Below are positions 1 to 8,242 of a stretch of DNA of 64,000 nucleotides, in pieces; position 1 is the stretch's first letter; every line of letters starts with the position of its first letter. A program made the translations under genes and the position numbers. This DNA comes from Fibrobacter sp. UWB4 (lineage in GTDB: Bacteria; Fibrobacterota; Fibrobacteria; Fibrobacterales; Fibrobacteraceae). The stretch covers positions 310,001 to 374,000 of the forward strand of contig NZ_MWQI01000001.1 in NCBI RefSeq assembly GCF_002210345.1, read 5' to 3'. The notes below the pieces were generated by a model. It made no database searches, had not been told where the DNA came from, and was given only the letters and a program-made list of their open reading frames with translations.

Positions 1-712
1 CTTCCATAGCCTTTTCCATGACTTCGTCGCTGTAGTCAGCGCAGCAGTCAACGAGCTTTTCACGGTATTCGTTAGCCTGGTCGACGAGTTCTGCCGGGAT
101 TTCCTTTTCGATCATGTCGTCGCCATTGTCGCCTTCGAAGTAGTATGCCTTCATTTCGAGAAGGTCGACCACGCCCTTAAGATTGGATTCCAAACCTATA
201 GGAATCTGCATGACGCACGGCTTGTGGTTGAGCTTTTCCTTGAGCATGACTGCAACGCGGAGCGGATTTGCACCAGAGCGGTCGCACTTGTTCACGAACA
301 CGACGCGCGGCACATGGTAACGGCGCATTTGGCGGTCAACGGTAATAGACTGGGACTGGACGCCTTCAACGCCAGTGAGGACGAGGATAGCACCGTCCAA
401 CACGCGGAGAGAACGTTCCACTTCGATCGTGAAGTCCACGTGCCCCGGGGTATCGATGATGTTGATGGAGTCCTTTTCACCGGTCTTGGTGTGAGTCCAG
501 TTTGCAAACGTAGCGGCAGACTGAATCGTGATGCCGCGTTCGCGTTCAAGTTCCATGGAGTCCATCGTGGCACCGACGCCGTCTTTACCACGAACTTCGT
601 GGATAGCGTGGATACGCTTTGTGAAGTAGAGGATACGTTCGGTAAGAGTTGTCTTACCGGAGTCGATGTGAGCAGAAATACCAATATTTCTGTGCTGCTG
701 AATGTCTTTCAT
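1..712 (-). CDS. fusA: Elongation factor G, N-terminal part (runs off window)
   Basis: Translational GTPase that drives ribosome translocation; only the first 237 residues of the G domain are inside the window. The start is ATG at 712 (MKDIQQHRN). G1 (AHIDSGKT), G3 (DTPGHVDF) and G4 (NKCD) are all visible. The switch I region reads [20 protein letters not shown], which from memory is the pattern of the spirochaete/mitochondrial type (spdEFG1/mtEFG1) rather than the canonical bacterial AHIDAGKTTTTER / DGAATMDWMEQE type. The subtype call is inference from these motifs. The rest of the gene lies beyond base 1. Confidence 0.93.
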   Translation of the reverse strand, partial: MKDIQQHRNIGISAHIDSGKTTLTERILYFTKRIHAIHEVRGKDGVGATMDSMELERERGITIQSAATFANWTHTKTGEKDSINIIDTPGHVDFTIEVERSLRVLDGAILVLTGVEGVQSQSITVDRQMRRYHVPRVVFVNKCDRSGANPLRVAVMLKEKLNHKPCVMQIPIGLESNLKGVVDLLEMKAYYFEGDNGDDMIEKEIPAELVDQANEYREKLVDCCADYSDEVMEKAME

Positions 713-819
713 ATTTTTATTCCACTAATGGAGTTGATGTTATTGAATGTTGCGCCCAAAAATAGAAAAATTTGGGGGGAACTCAAGGGCGGTTTTTCAT
801 TTGATAGTATAAATGAGGG

Positions 820-2307
820 CTAAAATGGGTAAAATTTGCGTTTTTGCACAATCTGGTAGACTAAAAATCCCGTTACAATAGAGATTCCTGTCCATATGGC
901 AAGTGAACGAAATGACATCCAAGGACCCAAATTCATGAAATAGCGCTGGGATATTCCGTAATAATCGTTAATAACAAGGGAATATGCAAATCCATCGATG
1001 TTTAGTGGTATGTAAAAATGACTCAGGGCGATTTGCAAGGCGAGTAACGCTGCGACAGTCTTTGCGCTTAGGTTTGTTTTGTCGAGGGTGTCGCCGAGCG
1101 GGACAAGAATCAAAGGGAGTAGCGGAATGATATGCCTAGCCTCGCTGTCGATAGCAAAGAACATGAAGACGAGGAATGCAAGTGCGTAGCCGGGACTCCG
1201 ATTGAAAATGTTCTTTGAAAAATCGCGGAACAGAAAAATCACAAGTAGCGGCAAGATACCGAAATAGCAGATATGCGAGACCGGTGTGATGAACGGATAC
1301 TTGAGCGGGCGTAAAAAGGCTTGGAGGATAAATGCGACTTCACTAAAAAAGAATTTGTCATTCGCATGTGCGTGGAGGTAAAGAATGATTGCGATGAAGG
1401 GGATGAGGATCATCGCCAATTTTTTCCACAGGGACTGGCGGATAAATTCACGGGCGTATGTGGACGGGGTGTAGATGTGGCCGTCGCAGTTTCGAAGGAC
1501 GATGTAGAGGAAAGCACTCCAGGCAATAGCGTTTACGACGAGTAAAGGCTGGGATGCAGGGATGAACAGCATGCTTTCGAGAAGCTGCTGCTTGTGTAGC
1601 AGGTAGAGCGCGGCAACAGCTCCGACAGAAAGTAACGGAAGCGTTAGGGCGAGAAGTTTCCCGGTGTGGATCTTTAGGTAGTGTGCGTCTTGTGAAAAAG
1701 GTTTATTGAAAAAGTAAAGGAGCCAAATGATGTAGGAGACTGTTGGCCATGTAAAAATGCCCAAAAATGAAATGGCGATTGCCAGCATGTTTTTTTGCCG
1801 CAGCAAATAATAAAAGGACACAAGGAAAATCGTATTTGCGAAGGCGTCCGTCTGAAATATTTCGTAGCCGCAGTTTTTGAGTATGAAATGATTGAAAAAG
1901 AAACACCCAAAGATTAAAGCCGAGGTCGTCTGTTTCCAGGCGCACAGCTTTGTGAGCTTGAAGAAAAATAATATCAGAATGGCGAGATTGCAAAAATGGA
2001 GCACGTACATGGAGTGCATCAGGTTTGCAAGCGTAGGCTTGATGTCAAAGAACGAGAAAAAAAGATTTATCAGGAAAAATGGGAAAATACGGAAAATGCG
2101 GAATCGGTCGTAGCCTGTCGTCCAGAAGTCTGTGGTAAAATTTTGCGCGACCTGGTAGTAGAAGGTTCCGTCGTAGCCGATGCCGTTGTTCAGCGGCGTT
2201 TTTTCGCCCGCAAAAGATAGCGTAAAAAGAAACAGTAAAACGAACACAAGGAGCTCAGAGGCCCCTTGCATTTTAATCAATTTACAGATTTTATGTATGA
2301 CGCTCAC
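820..2307 (-). CDS. Polytopic membrane protein, GT-C glycosyltransferase-like
   Basis: About 495 residues with roughly ten hydrophobic segments and a cytoplasmic start. The early loop contains NGIGYDGTFYYQVA, resembling the YDGQFYY motif seen near the N terminus of many uncharacterised GT-C-like membrane proteins. A late loop has the charged IDSEARHIIPLLPL. This suggests a lipid-linked sugar transferase or polymer-export role, but the substrate cannot be read from sequence. The start shown is a GTG at 2307; an ATG at 2271 (MQGASELL) is an equally credible start just before the first membrane segment. It stands alone between fusA and the EcsC cluster. Confidence 0.6.
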   Translation of the reverse strand: MSVIHKICKLIKMQGASELLVFVLLFLFTLSFAGEKTPLNNGIGYDGTFYYQVAQNFTTDFWTTGYDRFRIFRIFPFFLINLFFSFFDIKPTLANLMHSMYVLHFCNLAILILFFFKLTKLCAWKQTTSALIFGCFFFNHFILKNCGYEIFQTDAFANTIFLVSFYYLLRQKNMLAIAISFLGIFTWPTVSYIIWLLYFFNKPFSQDAHYLKIHTGKLLALTLPLLSVGAVAALYLLHKQQLLESMLFIPASQPLLVVNAIAWSAFLYIVLRNCDGHIYTPSTYAREFIRQSLWKKLAMILIPFIAIILYLHAHANDKFFFSEVAFILQAFLRPLKYPFITPVSHICYFGILPLLVIFLFRDFSKNIFNRSPGYALAFLVFMFFAIDSEARHIIPLLPLILVPLGDTLDKTNLSAKTVAALLALQIALSHFYIPLNIDGFAYSLVINDYYGISQRYFMNLGPWMSFRSLAIWTGISIVTGFLVYQIVQKRKFYPF

Positions 2308-2339
2308 TGTGGAACGCTGACCGTTAAAAAGGAAAACGA

Positions 2340-3065
2340 TTAGTTGTTTTCGTCAGAACTATGTACTGTCGATTCAGCGCTGTTTTCTCCGCTTGCGCTT
2401 TGATCTGCACCATCATCGCCAGATTCAGATTCCTTGTCGATGGCGTTTTCGACGAGTTCCGGCTTTTCTACGCCTTCGAGAGCCTTGAAGTAAGATTTTG
2501 CCGTCTTGCCGACCTCGTTTGTGTCGAAGTACGTGTAGGCTCCGTTACCGATGGCGCCAATGGCCGGGATTGCGCGGAGGGCGATTCGGCCGAGGAAGTT
2601 TGCTGAAATCTTGACTCCGATTTTCTGGAGCAGCTTCTGGAGGGCTGCAAGCGATAGCTTCTGTACGACAATGCGGCTGCCCGTGCGGACGGCGACATCG
2701 CGGAGGAGCGAGGCTGCACTGTGGCGGAAAAGGCACCAGACCATTGCTTCACGGGAGAGCATCGCGAATTTGCCGTATGTGCAAGCGATATCGGAAACAA
2801 GCTGTGCCTGGATGCGCCAGACTGCTGCTATGTCCGGAATGGAGGTGAGGACTCCGGTGAAACCTGCCGGGATAGAAAGCGAGGTGCTAACGGCTGCGGC
2901 CTTGAGGGCTGCCTGCTTGATCAAAATATCGGCTCGCGTATCGGGGTCCCTGTTGGGGCAGAGGAGCGAGTCCGGAATATCCGTAATCAGGTTGAAGACG
3001 ACCGAATTGAACATTTCCTGAATGGAATTGGATTCGTCTTTTTTGAATTCGTTAAAGTTTAACAT
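2340..3065 (-). CDS. EcsC-family protein
   Basis: 241 residues. The central part (about 50-190) matches the EcsC family pattern: an alanine-rich helix, a glycine/proline turn (SIPAGFTGVLTSIPD), then a helix ending near IACTYGK, followed by a Gly/Ala-rich amphipathic stretch (AIPAIGAIGNGAYTYFD). The last 45 residues are acidic and Ser-rich (ESESGDDGADQS), probably disordered. EcsC proteins are poorly understood; a link to membranes is usual. The two small paralogous genes upstream (3078-3365, 3386-3721) are spaced by 12 and 20 bp on the same strand, so the three probably form one operon. Function unknown. Confidence 0.7.
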   Translation of the reverse strand: MLNFNEFKKDESNSIQEMFNSVVFNLITDIPDSLLCPNRDPDTRADILIKQAALKAAAVSTSLSIPAGFTGVLTSIPDIAAVWRIQAQLVSDIACTYGKFAMLSREAMVWCLFRHSAASLLRDVAVRTGSRIVVQKLSLAALQKLLQKIGVKISANFLGRIALRAIPAIGAIGNGAYTYFDTNEVGKTAKSYFKALEGVEKPELVENAIDKESESGDDGADQSASGENSAESTVHSSDENN

Positions 3066-3077
3066 GGCAGCCTCCTT

Positions 3078-3365
3078 CTATTTCAAGAACATTTTAACAA
3101 TTCCTGCGAGGTTTGGGGGAATCATGTAATTAAAACTACTCTTTTCTAACCACAATTTCACAATTTCATCTACCCAAAGTCTATCTGAAGCGATTTTTGT
3201 GATGAAAAACTCGGTTCTTTCGCCATTTTCGACAATTTTGTAGTTTAAATGGAACGAGATGGGTGTCGTTTCGCCATGCGGAATGACTGTAAGGTCCATC
3301 GTCTGCTTTTCGGCGTTGACGCTGAAGGAGACGTTGTTCAATGCTTTCTGAAGTAGCTCTTCCAT
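3078..3365 (-). CDS. Small conserved protein, paralogue of the next gene
   Basis: 95 residues, no signal peptide or membrane segment. It aligns along most of its length with the 111-residue protein encoded just upstream (3386-3721). Shared landmarks are a hydrophobic strand followed by HGE-TP (VIPHGETTPI here, LLHGEFTPTT there), a second strand ending in ITKI/INKV, a V-NEI/VDEI helix with a Trp (KLWLEKSS versus AWWFKNHS), and a C-terminal I-P...G..-K-hydrophobic tail. This is a tandem duplication. The family is not recognised; the conserved alpha/beta pattern suggests a small binding domain. It precedes the EcsC-like gene by 12 bp. Confidence 0.65.
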   Translation of the reverse strand: MEELLQKALNNVSFSVNAEKQTMDLTVIPHGETTPISFHLNYKIVENGERTEFFITKIASDRLWVDEIVKLWLEKSSFNYMIPPNLAGIVKMFLK

Positions 3366-3385
3366 GATTGCTCCATCTGTGGCGG

Positions 3386-3721
3386 TTAGAACAAAATTTT
3401 TGCGAACAAACCCGTGCCCTTAGGGAGTGCTTTCTTGATAGAATGGTTTTTGAACCACCAAGCGGCGATTTCATTGACCAGCGTTCGTGGACTGTCTACT
3501 TTGTTTATGACAATCATTGTACCTTGTTCTGTATCTTCAAAACAGTAGTGTGCACAAAGTGTGGTCGGCGTAAATTCTCCGTGCAGAAGGATGGTCACGG
3601 TTGCTTGATTTTCTAGTGAGTCGATATCGACGTTCTGGATTTCACCAAATCTGTTGATGAAGTCATTGCGCCGGAAGAACATCTCGATGGCTTTGTCTCG
3701 TGCGTTGCTGAGAAAGGACAT
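3386..3721 (-). CDS. Small conserved protein, first gene of EcsC operon
   Basis: 111 residues, soluble by composition. It begins MSFLSNARDKAIEMFF, an amphipathic helix absent from its paralogue, then follows the same core as the 3078-3365 product (LLHGEFTPTT, VINKVDSPRTLVNEI, AWWFKNHS, FAKILF). The ATG at 3721 is the only sensible start. The region just upstream (3722-3810) has no gene and contains a degenerate TTAGGA-type intergenic repeat. The gene leads a likely three-gene operon with its paralogue and the EcsC-like gene. No function assigned. Confidence 0.65.
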   Translation of the reverse strand: MSFLSNARDKAIEMFFRRNDFINRFGEIQNVDIDSLENQATVTILLHGEFTPTTLCAHYCFEDTEQGTMIVINKVDSPRTLVNEIAAWWFKNHSIKKALPKGTGLFAKILF

Positions 3722-3810
3722 GGTACTTGCTAATTAGGATTTAGGAGTTCGGAATTAGGAATGACTTTGGATGGTTGTAATATATAATTTTTCACGAGAA
3801 TAACAAAAAA

Positions 3811-3830
3811 GGTGTGCATCGCTGCACACC
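3811..3830 (-). terminator. Bidirectional intrinsic terminator
   Basis: A perfect 8-bp stem (GGTGTGCA/TGCACACC) with a TCGC loop. A-run on the left and T-run on the right make it usable on both strands; on the minus strand it ends the GH8 gene that stops at 3861. Confidence 0.8.
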
Positions 3831-3860
3831 TTTTAAAATCTTGCGAAATCGCAAATCTTT

Positions 3861-5480
3861 TTACTTCACGACCTTGTAAGTCTTGTCGCCAACAATGACG
3901 AGGAAGTTGCCTCTGCTGTTGATGCGGACTTCTTGCAGGGCTGAGCTTGTCTTTGCAGACTTGAGCACACGGCCGTTCATATCCGTGATTGCGAACTTGG
4001 TGCCGGTTACAGCGTTTTCAATGACGATGGCGCTGTTGTTGGACCAGACCTTCACGGAGTTGTTGAACTTGGGCTTAGAAGAGATAGAAACATTGTCCGG
4101 CTTTGCGTTCACCTTGTAAAGCTTGCAAGATTCAAACGAATAGAAAGTCGTGTCTTTTGCAATCTTGACGCCGTTGTGTTCGTTGGCGGTGACTTCCTTT
4201 TCCGTAACTTCCGGCTTCGGCTTCCAAATCTTGAATGTTCCGCTCAAGTGGAGCATGGCGAGGTAGTGCACCAAGCCATCGTAGTAGCGGTACTGACCCG
4301 TCATGAGGTTTCCATCCCAAGCCATCTTGAGATTCTTCTTGACGGCGTCATTATACTTCGAATCGTTCATCAAAGCCATTGCAGCCACGGCATTTGCGCC
4401 GGTTTCGCCAAGCGTGTACTGTTCCTGCGGATTGGAGCCGTCCCAGTTGAAACGAGCGTGCTTGTAGCCATCCTTTTCAAAGAAATCGATGATGCGGCGG
4501 GCCATTTCTTCTTGGCGAGCAGAATCAGCGCCGAAGAGGTAGTAGTCCATACCGAAGTTCATAGCGCAACGCATGGCATCGTACATGTACTTTTCGGCAT
4601 TGCCATTGTAGCTTACGCCATGCGGAGTACCGTCGAAGTTGTTGTAATCCGAGAACAAGCCGGACTTCGTGTTTGAGGATTTGTACAAGTGATCGCGCGT
4701 TGCCTTTGCAGCCTTGCTCCACTTATCCTGATTGGAGGTGGACCAGCGAGCGAAAAGATCGACATAGGCTGGCAAGTCGTAAGACGGGTCGGAGAAGTTG
4801 TTTTCGTTGCCTTGCGGCTGGAACGTGATAACGTAATGTTGCGGGTTGAAAAGGCTATGCTGGCCGTTGTCCCACATCTTCTTCAAGATGTACTGGGCAT
4901 CGTCCATGTACTTGCTGTCATTCCAGCGGTTCGCTGCAAAGAGGAGCGACATCATAAAATACATTTCGCCGTCCGGAGCGCAGTTGTCGTCACCGCCGGA
5001 GCCGCTTTCGTTGCGCTGCCAAGCGAAGTAGCCATCCCAGCCACCGCTCTTGTGCCACATGTGGTTCTTGGCCCAGTTCCAGAGCTTGTCGAATTCTTCT
5101 TTGTGGCCGGTCTGCACAGCAATCATCATACCGTAAGACATGCCTTCAGAACGGACGTCTCTGTTGTTCACGTCGAGAATGTAAGCTTCGTTGCCCTTGT
5201 CGTAATAGACCTTGGAATTGTTGTCGCCCTTAAAGTAGTGGTCCCACAACTGATCCATTTTTGCCTGGATTTCTTCGTCGGTCTTGCCCAAGACGGTCTT
5301 GAACGGGCTTTCGTAATTACCGGTGTAGTATGCGCCGGAATAGTTTTTTTCTTTATCGCAGTCCGGGCCATAGTAAGCGCCGTTTTCGTCAAAGAAATTG
5401 CCTACGGTATCGGCTGCAGTGGCCATGGCGGCACTGAACAGCAAGGAGAGGGAGAATGCAGAAAGTTTTGTTGTTTTCAT
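3861..5480 (-). CDS. Secreted GH8 glycoside hydrolase (xylanase/exo-oligoxylanase type)
   Basis: 539 residues from ATG 5480 (MKTTKLSAFS), which gives a clean signal peptide cleaved near ATAAD; an upstream in-frame ATG at 5546 would bury it. The catalytic (alpha/alpha)6 domain spans about 50-420. The GH8 acid motif SEGMSYGM holds Glu112; CAPDGEMYF holds Asp170; YMYDAMR holds Asp301, candidate base. The SEGMSYGMMI, WAKNHM and GYFAWQ pattern is closer to xylan-active GH8 enzymes and reducing-end exo-oligoxylanases than to cellulases, by family memory. After a Pro/Lys/Glu linker the last 75 residues (FAITDMNGRVLKS to the end) resemble a C-terminal sorting domain of the T9SS type. Role: extracellular xylan or beta-glucan breakdown. 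Confidence 0.9.
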   Translation of the reverse strand: MKTTKLSAFSLSLLFSAAMATAADTVGNFFDENGAYYGPDCDKEKNYSGAYYTGNYESPFKTVLGKTDEEIQAKMDQLWDHYFKGDNNSKVYYDKGNEAYILDVNNRDVRSEGMSYGMMIAVQTGHKEEFDKLWNWAKNHMWHKSGGWDGYFAWQRNESGSGGDDNCAPDGEMYFMMSLLFAANRWNDSKYMDDAQYILKKMWDNGQHSLFNPQHYVITFQPQGNENNFSDPSYDLPAYVDLFARWSTSNQDKWSKAAKATRDHLYKSSNTKSGLFSDYNNFDGTPHGVSYNGNAEKYMYDAMRCAMNFGMDYYLFGADSARQEEMARRIIDFFEKDGYKHARFNWDGSNPQEQYTLGETGANAVAAMALMNDSKYNDAVKKNLKMAWDGNLMTGQYRYYDGLVHYLAMLHLSGTFKIWKPKPEVTEKEVTANEHNGVKIAKDTTFYSFESCKLYKVNAKPDNVSISSKPKFNNSVKVWSNNSAIVIENAVTGTKFAITDMNGRVLKSAKTSSALQEVRINSRGNFLVIVGDKTYKVVK

Positions 5481-5573
5481 GTCAACTAAATTATTCTTTT
5501 TTGATTTTTTTGAAATAGGAGCTGGTAAAATACTATTGTAAAACATTACATCAAAAGATTTTATACGTAAAAA

Positions 5574-5599
5574 GCCTCGTGCATTGGATTGCGCGAGGC
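5574..5599 (-). terminator. Intrinsic terminator after map
   Basis: Stem of 10 bp with one G-T pair (GCCTCGTGCA/TGCGCGAGGC), loop of 6. T-run on the minus strand beyond 5574 and also on the plus strand after 5599. It lies 53 bp past the map stop and separates map from the GH8 gene. Confidence 0.75.
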
Positions 5600-5651
5600 G
5601 TTTTTACATTTCTTTCGTCTTTAGTCTGTAGGGCGAAGCCCGTTCTTTCGT

Positions 5652-6413
5652 CTATCTAGGAAGCGTGAGGATGTCAATGCCATCCTTGGTCTTCACGACG
5701 GTGTGTTCCCACTGGGCGCTGAGAGAGCCGTCGCGAGTGACTGCGGTCCAGCCGTCAGCGAGAGTCTTTGTGCCCGGGCGACCGACGTTGAGCATTGGTT
5801 CGACCGTAAAGACGTTACCGATTTCAATGAACGGGCAACGTTCGTAGTTGCGGAAGTGGTAGACGGTCGGTTCTTCGTGGAAGCCGCGACCGATGCCGTG
5901 ACCGCAGTAGTCTTCGACAACGCTGAAGCCGTGTTCATCGGCGATGTCCTGGATGGCGCAGCCGATGTCGTTCCAGTGGGCGCCTCTTTCGCCTGCAGCG
6001 CGGATGCCTTCTTCCATGCAGAACTTGGCTGTGTCCACGAGTTCGCGGGCGATGTCGGAGACCTTACCAACGCAGAACATGGCGGAGGTATCGCCGTGGT
6101 AGCCGGAGAGGATCGTCGTGATGTCGATGTTCACGATGTCGCCATCCTTGAGGATGGTGTTTGCGTTCGGGATGCCGTGGCAGACAACTTCGTTGATGCT
6201 GATGCAGGCATAACGCGGATAACCGTGATAGCCCATGCAGGCGGAGATGCCCTTGTGTTTACGCGTGTAGTCGCCGATGAATTCATCGATTTCGAGCGTG
6301 GAGACGCCGGGCTTGCACATTTCGCCCGCACGGATCAGCGTTTCGGCAGCGAGAGCGCCGGCATCGCGGATCAGTTCTATTTCTTTTGCGGATTTTACTT
6401 TGATCTTTGCCAT
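5652..6413 (-). CDS. map: Methionine aminopeptidase, type I
   Basis: 253 residues. Removes the initiator Met from nascent proteins with a dinuclear metal centre. Typical landmarks are present: YPRYACISINEVVCHGIPN, the Asp ligands in NIDITT and GYHGDTS, the His in GHGIGRGFHEEP, and the Glu ligands in FTVEPML and QWEHTVV. The start is ATG 6413 (MAKIKVKSAKEIEL), which matches the family length; a longer frame to 6464 reads into a repetitive GCGCTTCGC-type intergenic sequence and is rejected. It stands alone, with its own terminator downstream. Confidence 0.95.
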   Translation of the reverse strand: MAKIKVKSAKEIELIRDAGALAAETLIRAGEMCKPGVSTLEIDEFIGDYTRKHKGISACMGYHGYPRYACISINEVVCHGIPNANTILKDGDIVNIDITTILSGYHGDTSAMFCVGKVSDIARELVDTAKFCMEEGIRAAGERGAHWNDIGCAIQDIADEHGFSVVEDYCGHGIGRGFHEEPTVYHFRNYERCPFIEIGNVFTVEPMLNVGRPGTKTLADGWTAVTRDGSLSAQWEHTVVKTKDGIDILTLPR

Positions 6414-6423
6414 TTGAGATTTT

Positions 6424-6560
6424 GAGTTCGCGCTTCGCGCTTTGAGGTCGCTCGCGTTGCTCACTTTGAGGTTTAAAAGTTAGAAGTAGGAAGTAGGCGG
6501 TAGGAAGTTTTATAATCGCGGCTGCGCCGCCTAACTTATTCTGCCTACTGATAACTGTCT
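6424..6560. repeat. Intergenic repeat tract (GCGCTTCG and GTAGGAAGT families)
   Basis: Between the helicase stop and the map start. It holds GCGCTTCGCGCTTTGAGGT-like units (a related one occurs at 13616-13638) and tandem GTAGGAAGT/GTAGGCGGT units at 6486-6510, matched at 50045-50060 and 63108-63142. ACTGCCTACTG units in the opposite sense follow and overlap the helicase stop codon. No gene. Confidence 0.6.
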
Positions 6561-6565
6561 ACTGC

Positions 6566-7960
6566 CTACTGTTTCCTCCATGCGTATCTGTCGAGCAGGT
6601 AGGCAAGTAGCATCTGGTCGTCGGTCGTGCCGTTCGCGAGATCCTTAACGAGCGGGAGCATGCGGCTGATGCGTTCGGTTGCTTTTTGACCGCCGAAGTG
6701 CTTGCGGACTTCTTCGAGGCGGACGCGTGTACGTTCACTCACCTTCTTCGCGATTTCTTCGTTTGTGAGCGGGTCCATCTTGATGAAGTTGATGCCGAAG
6801 TCGACGGCCGTCTGGCGGAGGTCGATTTCTTCGACCGGCGTGATGAGCGAGATGCAGAGACCGCTGCGGCCTGCACGGGCGGTACGTCCGCTGCGGTGCA
6901 CATAGACTTCGTGGTCGGCGGGGTGGTCGTAGACGATCACGTGTGTCACGTGGTCCACGTCGATACCGCGGGCGGCAACGTCTGTGCAGATGAGAATCTT
7001 GAGCTTCTTGTCGCGGAATGCGTTGAGCGTCTTTTCGCGAAGGCTCTGGGTCACGTCGCCGCTCAATGCGCCGACTTCAAAGCCGTAGCCGGAGAGCACC
7101 TGTTCGAGGTAGCTTACGTCGCGCTTGTAGTTGCAGAAAATCATGCAGCTTTCAGGATTGTAGTATTCCAGAACCTTGATGGTCATGGAATCCTTTTCCA
7201 TCACGTCGCAAGTGTAGTAGCGGTGTTCGAGGTTGTTTGCGATGACCTTGTCGTAGCTGAGCGAAAGGAAATCGGCACCCGGACGCTGGAATTCGCGGGC
7301 AAGGCTCTTGACCGTCTGCGGAATTGTGGCGCTGTACATTGTGCAGGAGATGGCCTTCGGCAAGTACTTGCGGATCTTCTGCATGTCGGGGTAGAAACCC
7401 ATCGAGAGCATTTCGTCGGCTTCGTCGAGGACGAGGTCGCGGATCGAAAGCAGGTCTACGTTTCCGCGCTGGATGTGGTCCATGAGACGGCCCGGGGTAG
7501 CGACAATGACATGTACGCCGGAACGGAGTGCCTTGATTTGCGGTTCGTAGCTTACGCCACCAAAAATAGCGACAGACTTGATGCCCGTACCCTTGGAGAG
7601 CTTTTCGAATTCTTCTTGCACCTGGATGCAAAGTTCACGAGTCGGCACGAGGATAAGTGCCTGCGGATACGGATGGTCACGGACAATGACCTGCAAAAGC
7701 GGGAGGGCGTATGCGCCCGTCTTGCCCGAACCCGTCTTCGATTGCACGAGCATATCGCGGGCGGCGAGCATGTAAGGGATGGATTTGCGCTGGACAGGCA
7801 TCAGTTCGGTCCAGCCGTGTTCCCGGAGAATAGCCTTCTGTTCTTCGGGGAGCATATCAAACGTATAATCGGGGAGCTTGTTCTTGGGCTCGATAATTTT
7901 GACAGGCGTTAAAAACGGATTTACTCTTTCTTTCGTTTCTTCTTTAATTTCGTCACTCAT
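6566..7960 (-). CDS. DEAD-box ATP-dependent RNA helicase
   Basis: 464 residues from ATG 7960 (MSDEIKEETK). All core motifs are visible: Q-motif region (WTELMPVQ), motif I (SKTGSGKT), Ia (PTRELCIQ), GG (IFGGVS), TPGR, motif II DEAD, motif III (YSATIP), IV (MIFCNYKR), V (TDVAARGIDV) and VI (HRSGRTARAG). The C-terminal tail of about 85 residues (SERTRVRLEEVRKHFGG) is short, without the RNA-binding RRM of DbpA/CsdA. Likely in RNA decay or ribosome assembly; the exact paralogue cannot be named. A frame open up to 8035 runs into the heptamer repeat and is rejected. Confidence 0.93.
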   Translation of the reverse strand: MSDEIKEETKERVNPFLTPVKIIEPKNKLPDYTFDMLPEEQKAILREHGWTELMPVQRKSIPYMLAARDMLVQSKTGSGKTGAYALPLLQVIVRDHPYPQALILVPTRELCIQVQEEFEKLSKGTGIKSVAIFGGVSYEPQIKALRSGVHVIVATPGRLMDHIQRGNVDLLSIRDLVLDEADEMLSMGFYPDMQKIRKYLPKAISCTMYSATIPQTVKSLAREFQRPGADFLSLSYDKVIANNLEHRYYTCDVMEKDSMTIKVLEYYNPESCMIFCNYKRDVSYLEQVLSGYGFEVGALSGDVTQSLREKTLNAFRDKKLKILICTDVAARGIDVDHVTHVIVYDHPADHEVYVHRSGRTARAGRSGLCISLITPVEEIDLRQTAVDFGINFIKMDPLTNEEIAKKVSERTRVRLEEVRKHFGGQKATERISRMLPLVKDLANGTTDDQMLLAYLLDRYAWRKQ

Positions 7961-7975
7961 AGTGACGCCAAATGT

Positions 7976-8014
7976 AGAAAATAGACGAGAGACGAGAGGC
8001 GAGAGACGAGAGAA
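7976..8014. repeat. Heptamer repeat ACGAGAG (four units)
   Basis: Just upstream of the helicase start, four copies of a 7-bp unit (one with a single change) flanked by GAAAATAG. The same array, including the flank, occurs in opposite orientation at 52945-52980 upstream of glnS. Confidence 0.85.
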
Positions 8015-8062
8015 ATGCTCCGTTAATAGAGCCAAGAATGTCTAGTTTTTGCCTGAAAAATA

Positions 8063-8197
8063 AAAGCGTCGGCCAAGGTATTTTCTTCGCAGTAGCGTGC
8101 AAAACGAGTGTTGCGACGGGCTGCTTGCAGACCGGCATAACCGAGTGAAGCCGCTGACGCCAGAGGCGTCAACTCCGAGCTGGGGCCCCGCCCGCAT
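8063..8197 (-). repeat. 135-bp dispersed element, copy A
   Basis: A perfect 135-bp inverted copy of 57575-57709. It is GC-richer than its surroundings and contains a tight hairpin (TGACGCC/GGCGTCA, 3-nt loop; 8156-8172 region). It lies between the outer-membrane-protein gene ending at 8242 and the helicase start. No terminal inverted repeats or transposase; it reads open in two frames, but the lack of a start or stop context argues against coding. Confidence 0.95.
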
Positions 8198-8211
8198 GCA
8201 GCTCTTGTCAA

Positions 8212-8242
8212 GATTTAAACACTTTTAAAAGTGCTTTAAATC
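8212..8242 (-). terminator. Long AT-rich inverted repeat, possible terminator
   Basis: A 15-bp stem (GATTTAAA-CACTTTT against AAAAGTG-TTTAAATC with one bulged C) right at the stop codon of the 8242-9498 gene. There is no strong T-run, so termination is only probable. Confidence 0.5.

Noticed and set aside
5481-5546. Upstream start for the GH8 gene
   Set aside because: It would put 22 residues with many Lys before a clear signal peptide at 5480.
6414-6464. Upstream start for map
   Set aside because: The extra codons are read from an intergenic GCGCTTCG repeat and the family starts at MAKIKVKS.
8023-8211. Short open frame inside the 135-bp element
   Set aside because: The element reads open in more than one frame, the flanks differ between copies, and no start signal is seen.
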